From the NCBI GenBank assembly GCA_902651635.1, contig CACRSC010001917.1, forward strand, positions 25,218 to 89,217: a DNA stretch of 64,000 nt, written 5' to 3'. A model generated the notes under the pieces. That model was not told the DNA's origin. It made no database searches and saw only the letters and a list, made by a program, of their open reading frames with translations. Shown here in pieces: positions 11,152 to 21,024 of the stretch. The position numbers were made by a program, and so were the translations under genes. Numbering within the stretch: the first letter of the stretch is position 1; the number at the start of each line of letters is the position of its first letter. The stretch comes from Mastigamoeba balamuthi (Eukaryota; Evosea; Mastigamoebida; Mastigamoebidae).

Positions 11152-14100
11152 ATGCAACCCGCCGGAATCGTCGTGCTGTCCCTCGCGTGCACGTGCTCCT
11201 GCGCGTGGGCGGTGCTGGACCACGGGGCGGCCGCGAACCCGACGGGAGACCCGATCGGCGGCGGGACGGGCTACACGAGAACCGTCGCTGCCAGCGGCCC
11301 CAGGACCACCGTCGTCGACGACCTCGCGTCGCTCCTCGCAGCCCTCGCCAACGCCACCTCGGGCTCCGTCGTCTACGTCGACGACTCTGCCGAGTGCGTT
11401 CCGCTCCTCTGCCAGGTGCCGCGGGTGGGGAAAACTGCATTTTCCTCGACCTCGTTGCGTCACTCGGAGATATCTCTGACGCGGGCGAATCTAGAATTCG
11501 CGTGCCGTACGGAGGGCCAGGCAAGTCGACGAACCTCCTGACCCTGAAGCCCGGCGTGACGCTGGCCAGCGGCCGCGGGCGCCCGCTGGGCACGGGCGAG
11601 GTCTCCGCGGGGGCCAAGCTGTACTACACCGACACGGCGCCCGCGGGCTCGTCTCTGCTGCTCGTGGCCGCCGGGGCGCAGTCGCGGGTCACCGGGCTGC
11701 GCGTCGTGGGGCCCGACCCCGAGGTCGGCGACCACGGCTACGGCCTCGACAACGTCTCGGACCGCGAGGCGGGGCCCGAGGGCGTGCTCTGCAGCGGCGT
11801 GGGCGTCTACGCGGGCGGCGTCGAGGTCGACAACTGCGAGCTGAGCGGCTTCTCCAACGGCGCCGTCTCGGTGGGCCCGGGCGGCTCGCGGGCGCGCGTG
11901 CACCACAACTCGATCGCGTTCTGCAGGCGCACCGGCATGGGCTACTGCGTCGTCGTCGGCAGCGCCACGCCCGGGCGCCCCGCCGACGTGCTCATCGAAG
12001 CCAACACGTTCGAGGCCTGCAGGCACGCGGTCGCCTCCTCGGGCTTCCCGTACTCGAGCTACGAGGCGCGCTACAACCAGCAGCTGCCGCGCACAGAGTC
12101 CTCGGTCTTCGACCGCCACGGCACCGTCGACCCGGGCACGTGGGTCGGCGGCGACGCGGGCAACTACACGATCGTGCACCACAACACCGTGATGGCCGTC
12201 GGCGCGTGGGCCGTGGGCGTCCGCGGCGTCCCCGTCTCGCCGCGCGGCCTGCAGGTCTACCGCAACTGGTTCGCCGAGCCCGACGCCTCCGAGGCCGTCT
12301 GGTGGTGGCAGCCCGCGGGCGTCGACACGAGCGCGACGCGCGTCGTCGAGGACAACGTCTTCGGGCCGCGCGCGCCGTGCGGGACCCCGAGGGCGACGCT
12401 CGTCGCCGCCACGAGCCCCGCGCGGGCGAGGGGCCGCGCGCCCCTGGTGGTGTCGTTCGACGCGAGCGCCAGCACGTGCGACGCGGGGCCCCTGCACTCG
12501 TTCGCGTGGGACTTCGGCGACGGCGAGCGCGCGAACGGGCCACGCGCGACGCACAACTTCACGCAGCCCGGGCGGTACCTCGTCGAGCTGCGCGCGCGCG
12601 ACAGGCTGGGCATCACGGCTCAGCTGTTCGTCCCCGTTGTCGTGATGCCGCCGCCAGGGGCGGGGCCCTACGTGCTGAGCCTGTGGATCAAGGACAGCTA
12701 CAGGGGAGCGCGCACGGGGTTCTACAGCAAGCGCGTGTCCGTCGGGGGCACCGAGCTCTGGAGGGACGACTGCGCCGGGGACGAGGGCTGGCAGCACCTC
12801 GTGCTCGACGCCACGCAGGCGCTCCGGGGCAAGTCTGAGGCCGTCGTGGCCGTCGACGCGGTCGCGGGCAACGCGGTGACCTCGCCGTCGTCGCAGATCG
12901 TCGACGTCGACGTCCTGTTCGACGACGTGGTGCTGTTCGGCGCCGTGGCGGGCCAGGAGGACTTCGAGGGCGGGTCCACGTCGTTCCAGTTCGCCACCGA
13001 GAAGTCCAACTGGACGCAGCGGCTCTGGTGCGGCGACTCGCGCAGCGGCACGTACTCGTACTGGATCTCCAACGGCTACTCGCTGATGTCCGCCGCGCAC
13101 TCGGTGGGCTCCGCGACGCTCAGCACGGAGCTGAACCCGACCAGCGTTCTGGGCTCGTGGAGGCAGGACGAGATGGCTGGCCAGTACGTCGACGACGCCA
13201 GCCCCTGGGACAGGGGCTGCATGGTGTCCCCTCCCACGATGGCCCGCGTGCAGGGGGCCAAGGGCATGGCGGTCGCCTTCGACGGGTCAGGGGGCATCGT
13301 GTGCGACGACGCGGAGGGCATCGCGTCGTCCACGGGGACCGTACAGTTCTGGCTACGCCCGACGGAGCTCCATGAGTCAGAGCTCGTGGAGATGCAGGGC
13401 CAGCAGGGCAGCGGCAGCCGCCTGAGCATCGGCCTCACCGCTGCAGGCGGGCTCTCTGTCGAGGTCGCGACGACGGCGGGCACCCTCGTCAGCGTCCAGA
13501 CCCCTGCCGGCGTCGTCGCGGCGAACCGATTCGCGTTCGTAGCTATCGTCCAGAGCGGCACCGCGGTGTCCGTCCTCGTGGACGGCGTCGCTGTCTCGCT
13601 GAGCGGGAAGAACGCCGGAGCGTGGCTCTCGTCTGTGAAGCCGGCCAGGGCCCTGATAGGCGGGTCGTCCTTCACGGGCGTCATCGACGAGGTCGCCGTC
13701 GCCACGACTGTCCTGTCCGCCGAGGAGGCGCTGAGGCTCACCGGTGAGCTGCGCGACCTGGGCTCGTGGCCCCTCGACGAGGCCTCTGGCCCCGTGTCGG
13801 CCGACACGTCGGGCAACAACCACACGCTGGCGATCAACACGACCGGCGCCCAGTGGGTCAGCGGCACCTCGGGATCGGCGCTGCGCTTCGGCGGCAGCAC
13901 AGCCTCGGCCGCCGACAGCGCGGGGGCGCTGGCACCCGCCGGCGACTTCTCGGTGGAGCTGTGGGCCAAGTTCGACTCGTTCGGGGCGTACGAGTACCTG
14001 CTGGCCAACGGGGCCTGGCAGGTCTTCCACCGCGGCGAGTGGGCCAGCAGGGTCGTCTACTTCCTCGTCAGCCTGCCCAGGATCAACAGGACAGCGGCGG

Positions 14101-14579
14101 CTCCCGCGAGGGGCGACTCGGCGTGGGACGGCTACGCGGGAGTCAAGTCGGGGGTGCTGGTGGAGGCGGGGCGCTGGTACCACATCGTCGCCGCGCGCTC
14201 GGGCACGTCGCTGCTGATGTACGTCAACGGGAAGCTGACGCGCGTGTCCAACTGCCTGGCGGGGCAGGCGACGGTCGTCGCGTCGCCCAAGCCGCTCGTA
14301 TTCGGCAAGTTCAGGGGAGCACTGGACGGCGTGTTCGTCCGCAACAGGGCGATGGGGCCCAGCGAGGTCAGGGCAGGCTTACAGCTGCACGCCCCGGCGG
14401 AGGACGGGTCCGAGTCTGCTGGCAGGTGCGCCGGGAGTGACCGGTCTGGTCCTGAGGAGTCGACGAGCAAGGGGCTGGACGTGTCCGGAGATGGCAGCCG
14501 TGCCAGTGGGGCACGGCATGTGGCTCCGTGTGCTGCTCTGCTCTCCATGTGGCTTGCAGGTGTGAGCACGTATTTGTAG
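11152..14579 (+). CDS. Secreted beta-helix / PKD / LamG-like protein
   Basis: Exon 1 is 11152-11393, a 101-nt phase-2 intron (GTGCGT...CTAG) is 11394-11494, and exon 2 is 11495-14579; 1108 residues. It has a signal peptide (IVVLSLACTCSCAWA). Residues about 85-380 look like a right-handed parallel beta-helix of the pectate-lyase type (PGVTLASGRG, repeated Asn/Gly turns such as VHHNSIAF). Residues about 382-460 are a PKD domain with the WDFGDG signature. Then comes a beta-sandwich linker, followed by two LamG/concanavalin-like domains (about 637-828 and 834-1046, the second with WYHIVAARSG and YVNGK). The C-terminus is hydrophobic and could be a GPI-anchor signal. The architecture is typical of bacterial polysaccharide-binding proteins, so transfer is possible. 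The substrate is unknown. Confidence 0.8.
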
Positions 14580-14786
14580 AGCCAAGAGCAGCACCGCGTG
14601 TGCCACCTACCCTTTCTTTTACTCTTCGAGATGCAAGACCAGCAGGGCAGCTGCGGCCCCGTGACCGTTGGTGAGAAAGAGAGCACAGAGTCGTTCGATT
14701 GTCAGTGATGATAACTCGGTGTACTGCTGAGAGGGGGCACGGGGTAGTAGTGCGCAAGTGTATGGCAAAGGAAATTGTTACAGGGA

Positions 14787-16097
14787 TCACGACTTACTCT
14801 CCGAGCTGGGGGCCCCGTTTTTTCTTGTTTCATTTTTTTTGTGAGTGGGTGGTGAAGCAGTGTGCCAGGCCTCAATGCCCAACAATTTCAATATGCTAGA
14901 GGCCTCCTGCTGGACACCAGTGCAGTTGACACCCTGGGCAATGCGGAAATACCCCTTCTCGCCCCAGTCCTCCCCCCAGCTGTTCTTGAGGAGGTAGTAC
15001 GGCGTCGGGGCGCTTCCAACTGACGCCACCAGCAGAACCGCGTGGTTCATCTTCCTCCGGCTGCAGCTCTGCCCGCTGACGACCCCGCCCCTGTATCCTA
15101 TCAGGGCACTTGCGTCGATGACCACGGAGACGGCTGCGTGCTGCAGCGCCGCGCGGACATCAGCCTCTGTCTGGGGCACGCGGTAGAACGTGCAGGTCCC
15201 CGCCCTGAGCCCGGCACTGGTCGCGTTGACCTGGAGGCACAAGCCCATTCAGGCCCTGTAGTTGTAACTCTGCTCCGTGGCGAGGTCGTGCTGCAGGGCC
15301 CACGGGAGGCACGCGTGCGGCCACCCCCCGTTGCAACCGTCCGAGCCCTCCTCGTGGCAGCAGTCGAGGATCTGCTGGGGCGAGAGGTCGGGGCTGAGCC
15401 TCCCGTACCTGGAGGCGTAGCAGCCCTCGGCAGCCCCGGCCACCGAGAACGCCCAGCACGAGCCACAGTCGCCCTGGTCCTTGACAGAAGTCACGAGCCC
15501 CCTGGCCACCCAGTCGGTGTCCTGGTCCCCCTGTGATGACTTGGCCACTGCTGCATTGCATTTCTTAGGCGAGTTGGTGACAGTACACACCACTGCACAA
15601 AACATTCCCTGGTGTGTACACCTGGGGATCCCTACCTCCTCCGCCTAAGCAAATGTGGTAATCCCCCCCGGGTGCCCTCAAGTAATGTACGAAATTGGAG
15701 TTCCCCCGAGTGTCCCCAGGTGCCCCCATATGTGGGAGTTCACCCTGGGGTGTGTTCGTCCCGCGGACGGTGGGCAGAGCGCACCTGCGAAGGCTGGAAG
15801 CGAGTCGGCCCACTGGGACGCCGAACGGAAGTCAAGGTTCATGTGCGTCTTGGCGAACTCGTCTGGGGTGAGGTCGCTGAACTTGGTGGCGCCGTACTCT
15901 GCGCTGCTGTCGCCCTCCTGCAGCTCGGCGGCCGCCCTGAGGTTCTCGAGGAAAACCTGGAAGCGGTACTCTTCCTCCAAGGTCGACGGGTAGCGCTTGC
16001 CGAACGCTGTCTTGAACGAAAACCACTTTTCCCTGTCAGAGAGCGCAGTGCAGACGGACGCCAGCAGGAGCAGCACTGCGACAATGGCTGTCTTCAT
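14787..16097 (-). CDS. Papain-family (C1A) cysteine protease, interrupted by TGA
   Basis: Exon 1 16097-15785 encodes a signal peptide ([17 protein letters not shown]) and an I29 inhibitor prodomain. After a 237-nt intron (GTGCGC...CAGCAG, phase 1), exon 2 runs 15547-14787. It has the oxyanion Gln and catalytic Cys ([12 protein letters not shown]), the catalytic His (KMNHAVLLV) and Asn (LKNSWG), so the active site is complete. A TGA at 15251-15249 falls in frame between the Cys and His halves, where relatives have an ordinary residue (A-V-D-G-x-C against A-stop-M-G-L-C). The same frame continues cleanly to 14787. A 25-nt intron is too short to explain it. The gene may be a recent pseudogene, may be read through, or may carry a sequence error. 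Expected place: lysosome or secreted. Confidence 0.75.
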
Positions 16098-16544
16098 CTG
16101 GGCAAGAGGCTTGTTCCTATCCGTTGGTGGCAGCCTGCGTTGGAAAAAAAAGTGATTGATCAGGCACGATGCGGTGTGGGTCCACACCTGCTCGCGGTGT
16201 GTGGAAGCTGGACAATTCTGTCCGAATCTCGCCGACAATGTTGTGCTGGTGGAATGTTGTTGATTAGTGTATCATCGGCCATCTATACTATCTATAAGCA
16301 ACGACATGCATGCTGCACTCCGGGCAATTGTCTTGTATGGAGAATGGCCAAGCCTGAATGAGGTATTCCTGCTGGTGGCAACAGACCCCGCTCGTGCCTC
16401 CTGAACTCTGCTTCCAACACCACAATCCATAAGCAGCCACCAGGTCTGATCGCCTCGGCAACGGGACGTAGTCTGAGTAACTCGCATGCTCCCTCGGCGC
16501 CCTGCTACTGGAGGCCACAACTCCCAGTTCTTGTGTTTCCTCCG
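16098..16544. other. Intergenic, no gene seen
   Basis: Between the protease start and the stop of the coiled-coil gene, both on the minus strand. It contains the AT-richer presumed promoter of the protease, with no recognisable gene. Confidence 0.45.
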
Positions 16545-17893
16545 CTACGCTTGGGGCTCCGTCTCCGGCTTTCCAGCAGCAGGGCCCTGCTCCTGCAGTG
16601 CCCGCAGTTCCTGTGCCCTGGCGTCGGCCAGCACGACGCTGCTGGCCCTCTGGAGCTCCTCCTGGCGAGCGCTCCGCAGCAGCGCATGCTCGCTCTCGTA
16701 CTCCCTCTCCTGCACCGCCTGCTCGGCCGCCGTCTCCGCGTCGAGCTCCTCCAGCTCCCGTTCGTACCGCTCCCTGATGACCGCCGCCCGCTCCTCCCTC
16801 CTGGAGCTGAGCTCGCGGGCCAGGGCCTCGTACCTCTGGCGCAGCAGTGCCTCCTGCTTGTCGTAGTGCCTGTTGCTCACCTCCTCCAGGAACGCCCTCG
16901 CACGCGCACGCGCCTCCTCGATGGTCTCGGCCGTCCACGACCCCCTCTTCGCCTCCGCGCGGCTCTTGGCAGCAGCAGCAGAGGGCGCGAGGGTGGCAGG
17001 GACCTCGGGTGGGCCCTCTGTGGGGGCGTCGTCGTCGTGAGCGATGCGCGGCCTGCCGGAGGCAGTGGTGAGCGGGCAGCAAGTGGCCACTGGGCCAGAG
17101 CACATACGCGAGGGTGTTGTCCGCACGCCGGCGCGAGCTCAGCGGCGGGGTGGCGCTGAAGCTCGCCGGCGGGGTGGAGGGAGCGACGCAGGGCATCTTT
17201 GCTGGGGGCTCTGCGGCCTGCGGGGCCTCGCTGAGCACCCGCTTGGCCGAGGGCGCTGGCGACTGCTGCTGCTGCTCCGACTCGTCCTCAGTCTCGTCGC
17301 TCTGCTGCTGCTGCTGTTGTTGTTGTTGCTGCTGCTGCCCTCGCTCCCTCTTCTGCTGCTGCTGCTTGGCAGCGCTGCGGGTCGATGGCTTGCCCTCGCG
17401 TGCGCTGCAGAGCAGCACGGCTGTGAGCCTGGCGAGGTCCGTGCGGCTGATGCCGGTGCTGCCGAGCACCTTGTCGTCGCCGGGCACCGACGCCAGGGCC
17501 CTGTGCTGTCCCCCCCAGTGCGTCAGGGGGGGGGCGCAGCAGGCCAGCGGCCGTTGTGGTCTCTGTTCGCACGAGCCACTGGGGGTCCGCGACGACGGCG
17601 CTCACGGCGGGGCCCGAGGGCAGCGGCAGCCCGCGCAGTGCCTCGCGGAGGTCGGGGCGCCTCGCGAGGGCGTTGTAGAGGGAGAGGGCGACCGAGAGGG
17701 CCTTGTTCCTGGGGCGCAGGCGGCCCACCAGCTCTGCGTGCTGCTGCGCCCACGTGCCCACCTCCTCCCTCACCGCCCCGTACGCCGCTGCCAGCGACCG
17801 GGGTGGGCGGCCCCGTAGCCTGCGGGGAGCCTCGGCCTCGCCGTCCCTGGTTGCTGCTGCTGCCGTGGTGGCGGAGTGCGCAGGGGTGGCCAT
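16545..17893 (-). CDS. Gln-rich coiled-coil protein of unknown function
   Basis: Three exons: 17893-17573, 17505-17108, 17052-16545. Introns are 67 nt (GTGCGA, phase 0) and 55 nt (GTATGT, phase 2). The product is 408 residues. The N-terminal third is helical. The middle carries polyglutamine runs (12 in a row after RERG) and an acidic patch. Residues about 265-400 are a strongly charged Arg/Glu coiled coil (RQRYEALARELSSRREE). I recognise no family. Poly-Q plus coiled coil is compatible with a nuclear or scaffold protein, but nothing in the sequence decides. Joining the frames at these sites gives one continuous reading with matching phases, which is the main support for the model. Confidence 0.7.
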
Positions 17894-18357
17894 CAGTAAG
17901 GTGTCGTTTTTGAAAACGGATATTTCAGGGCGCCAAGGGAATATCTTCGTATCCTCCTGTCGGTTCCAAAAATTGGGGCAGTTTTCTGCCAGAATCTGAG
18001 TGTCAGTTCTTGAGCTTCACGGGTACGACGTCAAAGCTTGTGCGAGGAATATGGGCGTCCGGCCTGGTGACGTGGGAAACACTGGAAAGCATCGGGTTCA
18101 AATGTGGGGGCGAATCCTCACGTGAGGTGTGTAGGATTTTGTCTGGCTGGATAGGAGGTGCGGTGCGTTGGGGTGCTGTAGTGTGTTTGCTTGTGCGTGT
18201 GCGTCATGGCGTGTGCCAGTGGGTTGGTTGGGAGTGGTGACAATTGTGTGGTGTTTTGCGTTGCGTGCGTTGGGTGGGGTATTCAGTGGTGTGCAGTGTG
18301 TGAGATTGCGGTGTGGTTGTGTCTCAGGTCATGCCTCGCGGGGGCCTCGTCATACCC
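17894..18357. other. Intergenic with paired ATATTT/ATATCT elements
   Basis: Upstream of the coiled-coil gene there are ggatatttcag (17918-17928) and gaatatcttcg (17939-17949), 25-55 bp before its ATG. The rest is G/T-rich spacer down to the stop of the membrane-protein gene. No gene seen. Confidence 0.45.
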
Positions 18358-20254
18358 TCAATGGCATGGGTTCGCGGCCATGAACAGAATGACCCCGACA
18401 AAGGCGGCGGCAGCGACGCCTCCGACGACCCCAATCACGGGGTACATCCACCAACTGCTGTCCGACGACGCCGGCAAATCATCGCCGACAACAGCGAACA
18501 CCTTGATCAGGTTCAGCGTCTGCGTGCCCGAGAACACGACCTCTGGGTCGTCCTCGGGCCCGACCGTTCCCTGGAGCACCGCTGTCACCTGCACGGCCAG
18601 CTTGATGTTCGTGGTGATCCCCTCGGCTGTCGAGGTTCACCCGTGCGTTAGTGCTGCCTGTGCGCGTGGCACGGAGGGGGGGGGGGGGGGGGGGTCAGGG
18701 CTGAGGCTCAGCCTGAGGGAGCGCGCACTGGCATTGATGAGGTTTCTGTCGAGGTCAAAGGAGAAGACAGGGCGGTCGACAGATGTGAACGTGCTCAGCT
18801 TGAAGTTCGCCAGCGTCTCCGACTCGTTCCCGTTGTAGATCGTGCACGCGTAGTTCTTGATTGGGGGCCCCACGAGCTGCACTTTGTCGACCGTCGACTG
18901 TATGACAAACGCGTTGTCGCCCTGCAGGTGCGCCTGCGTGTAGACCGGGTGGCCGAGCGTGTAGAAGTCCCTGGCGTCCGCCTCGAGGTACTTGTCGTTG
19001 GGGTACAGCACGAGCTCGCCCGTCACCGACGCCACGACCTCGACGACGCCGCAGTACTTGCTCGACTGTATCGGAATCGTCGCGTTGAAGAGCAGGTGGC
19101 CGCCGGGCAGCGGGCACGTCGGCGTCCCCAGCTGGCAGGCCACGTCAAACGTCGCCACAAAGTAGTCGTTGATCTCGCAGATGCCCGGCGTGGGCGTCGC
19201 CTCGAGGCTCCACTTCTGCACGACGTTGCCCTCGGACGCGGCCTCGCTCGCCAGCGCGGTGCCCGGGAAGTCGATGAAGTGGCCCGTGTCCGACAGCGTG
19301 CGGAAGCTGGCGACGCGGGACACGCGGTAGGGGTTGTTGACGGTGGTCTGGACCAGGAACTCAATCGTGGAGTTCTCGATCCAGACGTTGAAGGTGCCCA
19401 GCAGCTGCCACGCCAGGCGCAGGCCCGGCAGCAGCTGTATGTCGCTCGTGTGCTGCTCGATCGTGATGCGCGTGTCGTACCTGACGCGCAGCCTGAGGCT
19501 CGAGTGCACCGTGCGCGTGCTGGGGCTGCCGTCGAAGGTGAACGACTCCTTCCAAGTGACTGTGTGGCCCTCCGTTAGTTTCCGGGAAATGTGATATCTT
19601 CCCTCTGCCCAAGGGGTTTTGCCGGCGTTGCGTCACCCCGCCCCGCAGTGGAATCTGTGATTTCTAGAATTGCCACTTGCCTGCATTTCGTCACAGCAAG
19701 TGCACAAGCAAGAGAGAGCTGTGTGGTGTATGGGTTGGGACGGACAATGTAGGGTGATGTAGAAGCTGATGTCGGTCTCGGTGGTATTGCGAGACACAGC
19801 CCCGCTGTTGTTGGCCAGCTTGTCCCACGGGACGCTCAGGGTCCACGTCACGTTGCATCCCGAGGTCTGTCTGGTCCAGTAGGGGTGCTGCCCGGTGGGC
19901 ACGTACGGCGCGAACGTGCCGTCGCCGATCTTGATAGTCATGTCGTCGCGCCCCTCCACGAGGTACCCCCCGATCTTGACGCTGAACGTCCCGTTGTTCC
20001 CCGGGAACCACACATGCTGGTCCGTGATCAGGTACGGGAAGTACTGGACGCGCGTCGCGGAGGCCACCTTGGGGCTCGTGCACTCTGCGCGCGCCACGGA
20101 CAGACGGGCGGGGAGGGATAAATTAGTAATTTGGACCTAATTCGTTATTTTTCCGATCGATGGACGGATGGAGAAGGACGAGCAGGCGGCCTGGCGCACG
20201 GGAAGCACAAACGGCGATAAGGGCCGCCGTGATCAGCGCGATGGCTCGGGCCAT
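18358..20254 (-). CDS. Type I membrane glycoprotein of unknown family
   Basis: Four exons: 20254-20200, 20084-19746, 19559-18729, 18626-18358. All introns are phase 1 (115, 186 and 102 nt; donors GTGCGC, GTCCGT, GTGCGC). The product is 497 residues. It starts with a signal peptide (ARAIALITAALIAVCAS) and has a long beta-rich ectodomain with several N-x-S/T sites and few cysteines. One transmembrane helix near the end (YPVIGVVGGVAAAAFVGVIL) is followed by a tail of about eight residues (FMAANPCH). I recognise no named domain. A surface receptor or adhesion role is only a guess. The boundaries of intron 2 are the least certain; the chosen pair keeps the frame and avoids a stop that the nearest alternative creates. 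Confidence 0.7.
18676..18694. repeat. Homopolymer run of 19 G
   Basis: An uninterrupted G run inside intron 3 of the membrane-protein gene, where it reads as a C-rich pyrimidine tract. Length in the assembly may be unreliable. Confidence 0.9.
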
Positions 20255-21024
20255 TATTGTACGAAGTCCACGTGCGGGCCGGTCTGCGAATTGCCTCGCC
20301 GCGCGCCCCCCTAGTGCGAAAAAAGCAACCAGATATTCGCGGTGGCGGGGAAGAGAAGATACCGGTATCTCCTCCGCCAACCCAAACGCGCGGCGTTTCG
20401 ACGCTGAAGCGGTGGTGAGCTTGTGTGGGTGAGAGCTATTTTCGGACGCACCACGAAAAGGGAATGTGATGATCGTACGTCATCGGCGTTTTTCTTCATG
20501 TGCGACGAATGGTCCCCTCCACGCTTGGCCCCCCTCTGATCAAGAGAGAGAGGAGATCGTCACCACCCACAGAGCCGGGGGGGCCCTCGACGGCGGCACC
20601 TTTTCTTTTTTATTTCCCCACACCCGCGCGGCGCGCGAGCACTCCCCCCCCCGCAGCAGCAGCAGCGCAGCACAGTATCCCCCGCGAGCAGCGCACTGAC
20701 CTGCCCGAGCCCTCGTCCCCTGCGCACCCCGGCCCCTGAAAGATCCGCATCTCTGAATCCGCTCGATATATAAGGCACCCGTGAGCCGCTGCCCTCCGTC
20801 CCCCCCCTCTCCCCCTGCGCTCTCGCCCCCCTCCCCTGTGCCGCCGCTGCTGTATGGGCGCCGCTCGGGGCGAAAAGCACTTGATAGCGGGCACCTGCGC
20901 GATCTGCGCGCGCGCAGTCCGCGGGGGGGCAGTGTAACTGTGCACCTCCGCCGCGCGGGGCTGGGGGCTGGGGGCTGACCCCCACTGGGCCCTGGGGCGT
21001 GGGCTGCGTCCTCCCTCGCAGTGA
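20255..21024. other. Divergent intergenic region
   Basis: Between the minus-strand membrane-protein gene and the plus-strand CHD gene. It contains a perfect palindrome AGATACCGGTATCT (20357-20370), about 105 bp before the former's ATG. The latter half is very C-rich, presumably CHD 5' UTR, downstream of a TATA-like site. No gene seen. Confidence 0.45.
20767..20774 (+). promoter_or_regulatory. TATA-box-like site before CHD gene
   Basis: TATATAAG in an otherwise GC-rich region, 250 bp upstream of the CHD ATG. This would imply a 5' UTR of about 220 nt. It is the clearest TATA-like sequence in this spacer. Weak evidence. Confidence 0.35.

Noticed and set aside
11460-13100. 546-codon minus-strand frame
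   Set aside because: It is antisense to the beta-helix/PKD gene and has no domain content.
15249-15251. TGA as selenocysteine in the protease
   Set aside because: The position is not the catalytic Cys, no SECIS element was recognised, and other genes in the window end with TGA.
18060-18130. tRNA-like B box (gggttcaaatg)
   Set aside because: The last conserved C of the B box is missing and no cloverleaf with paired arms could be drawn.
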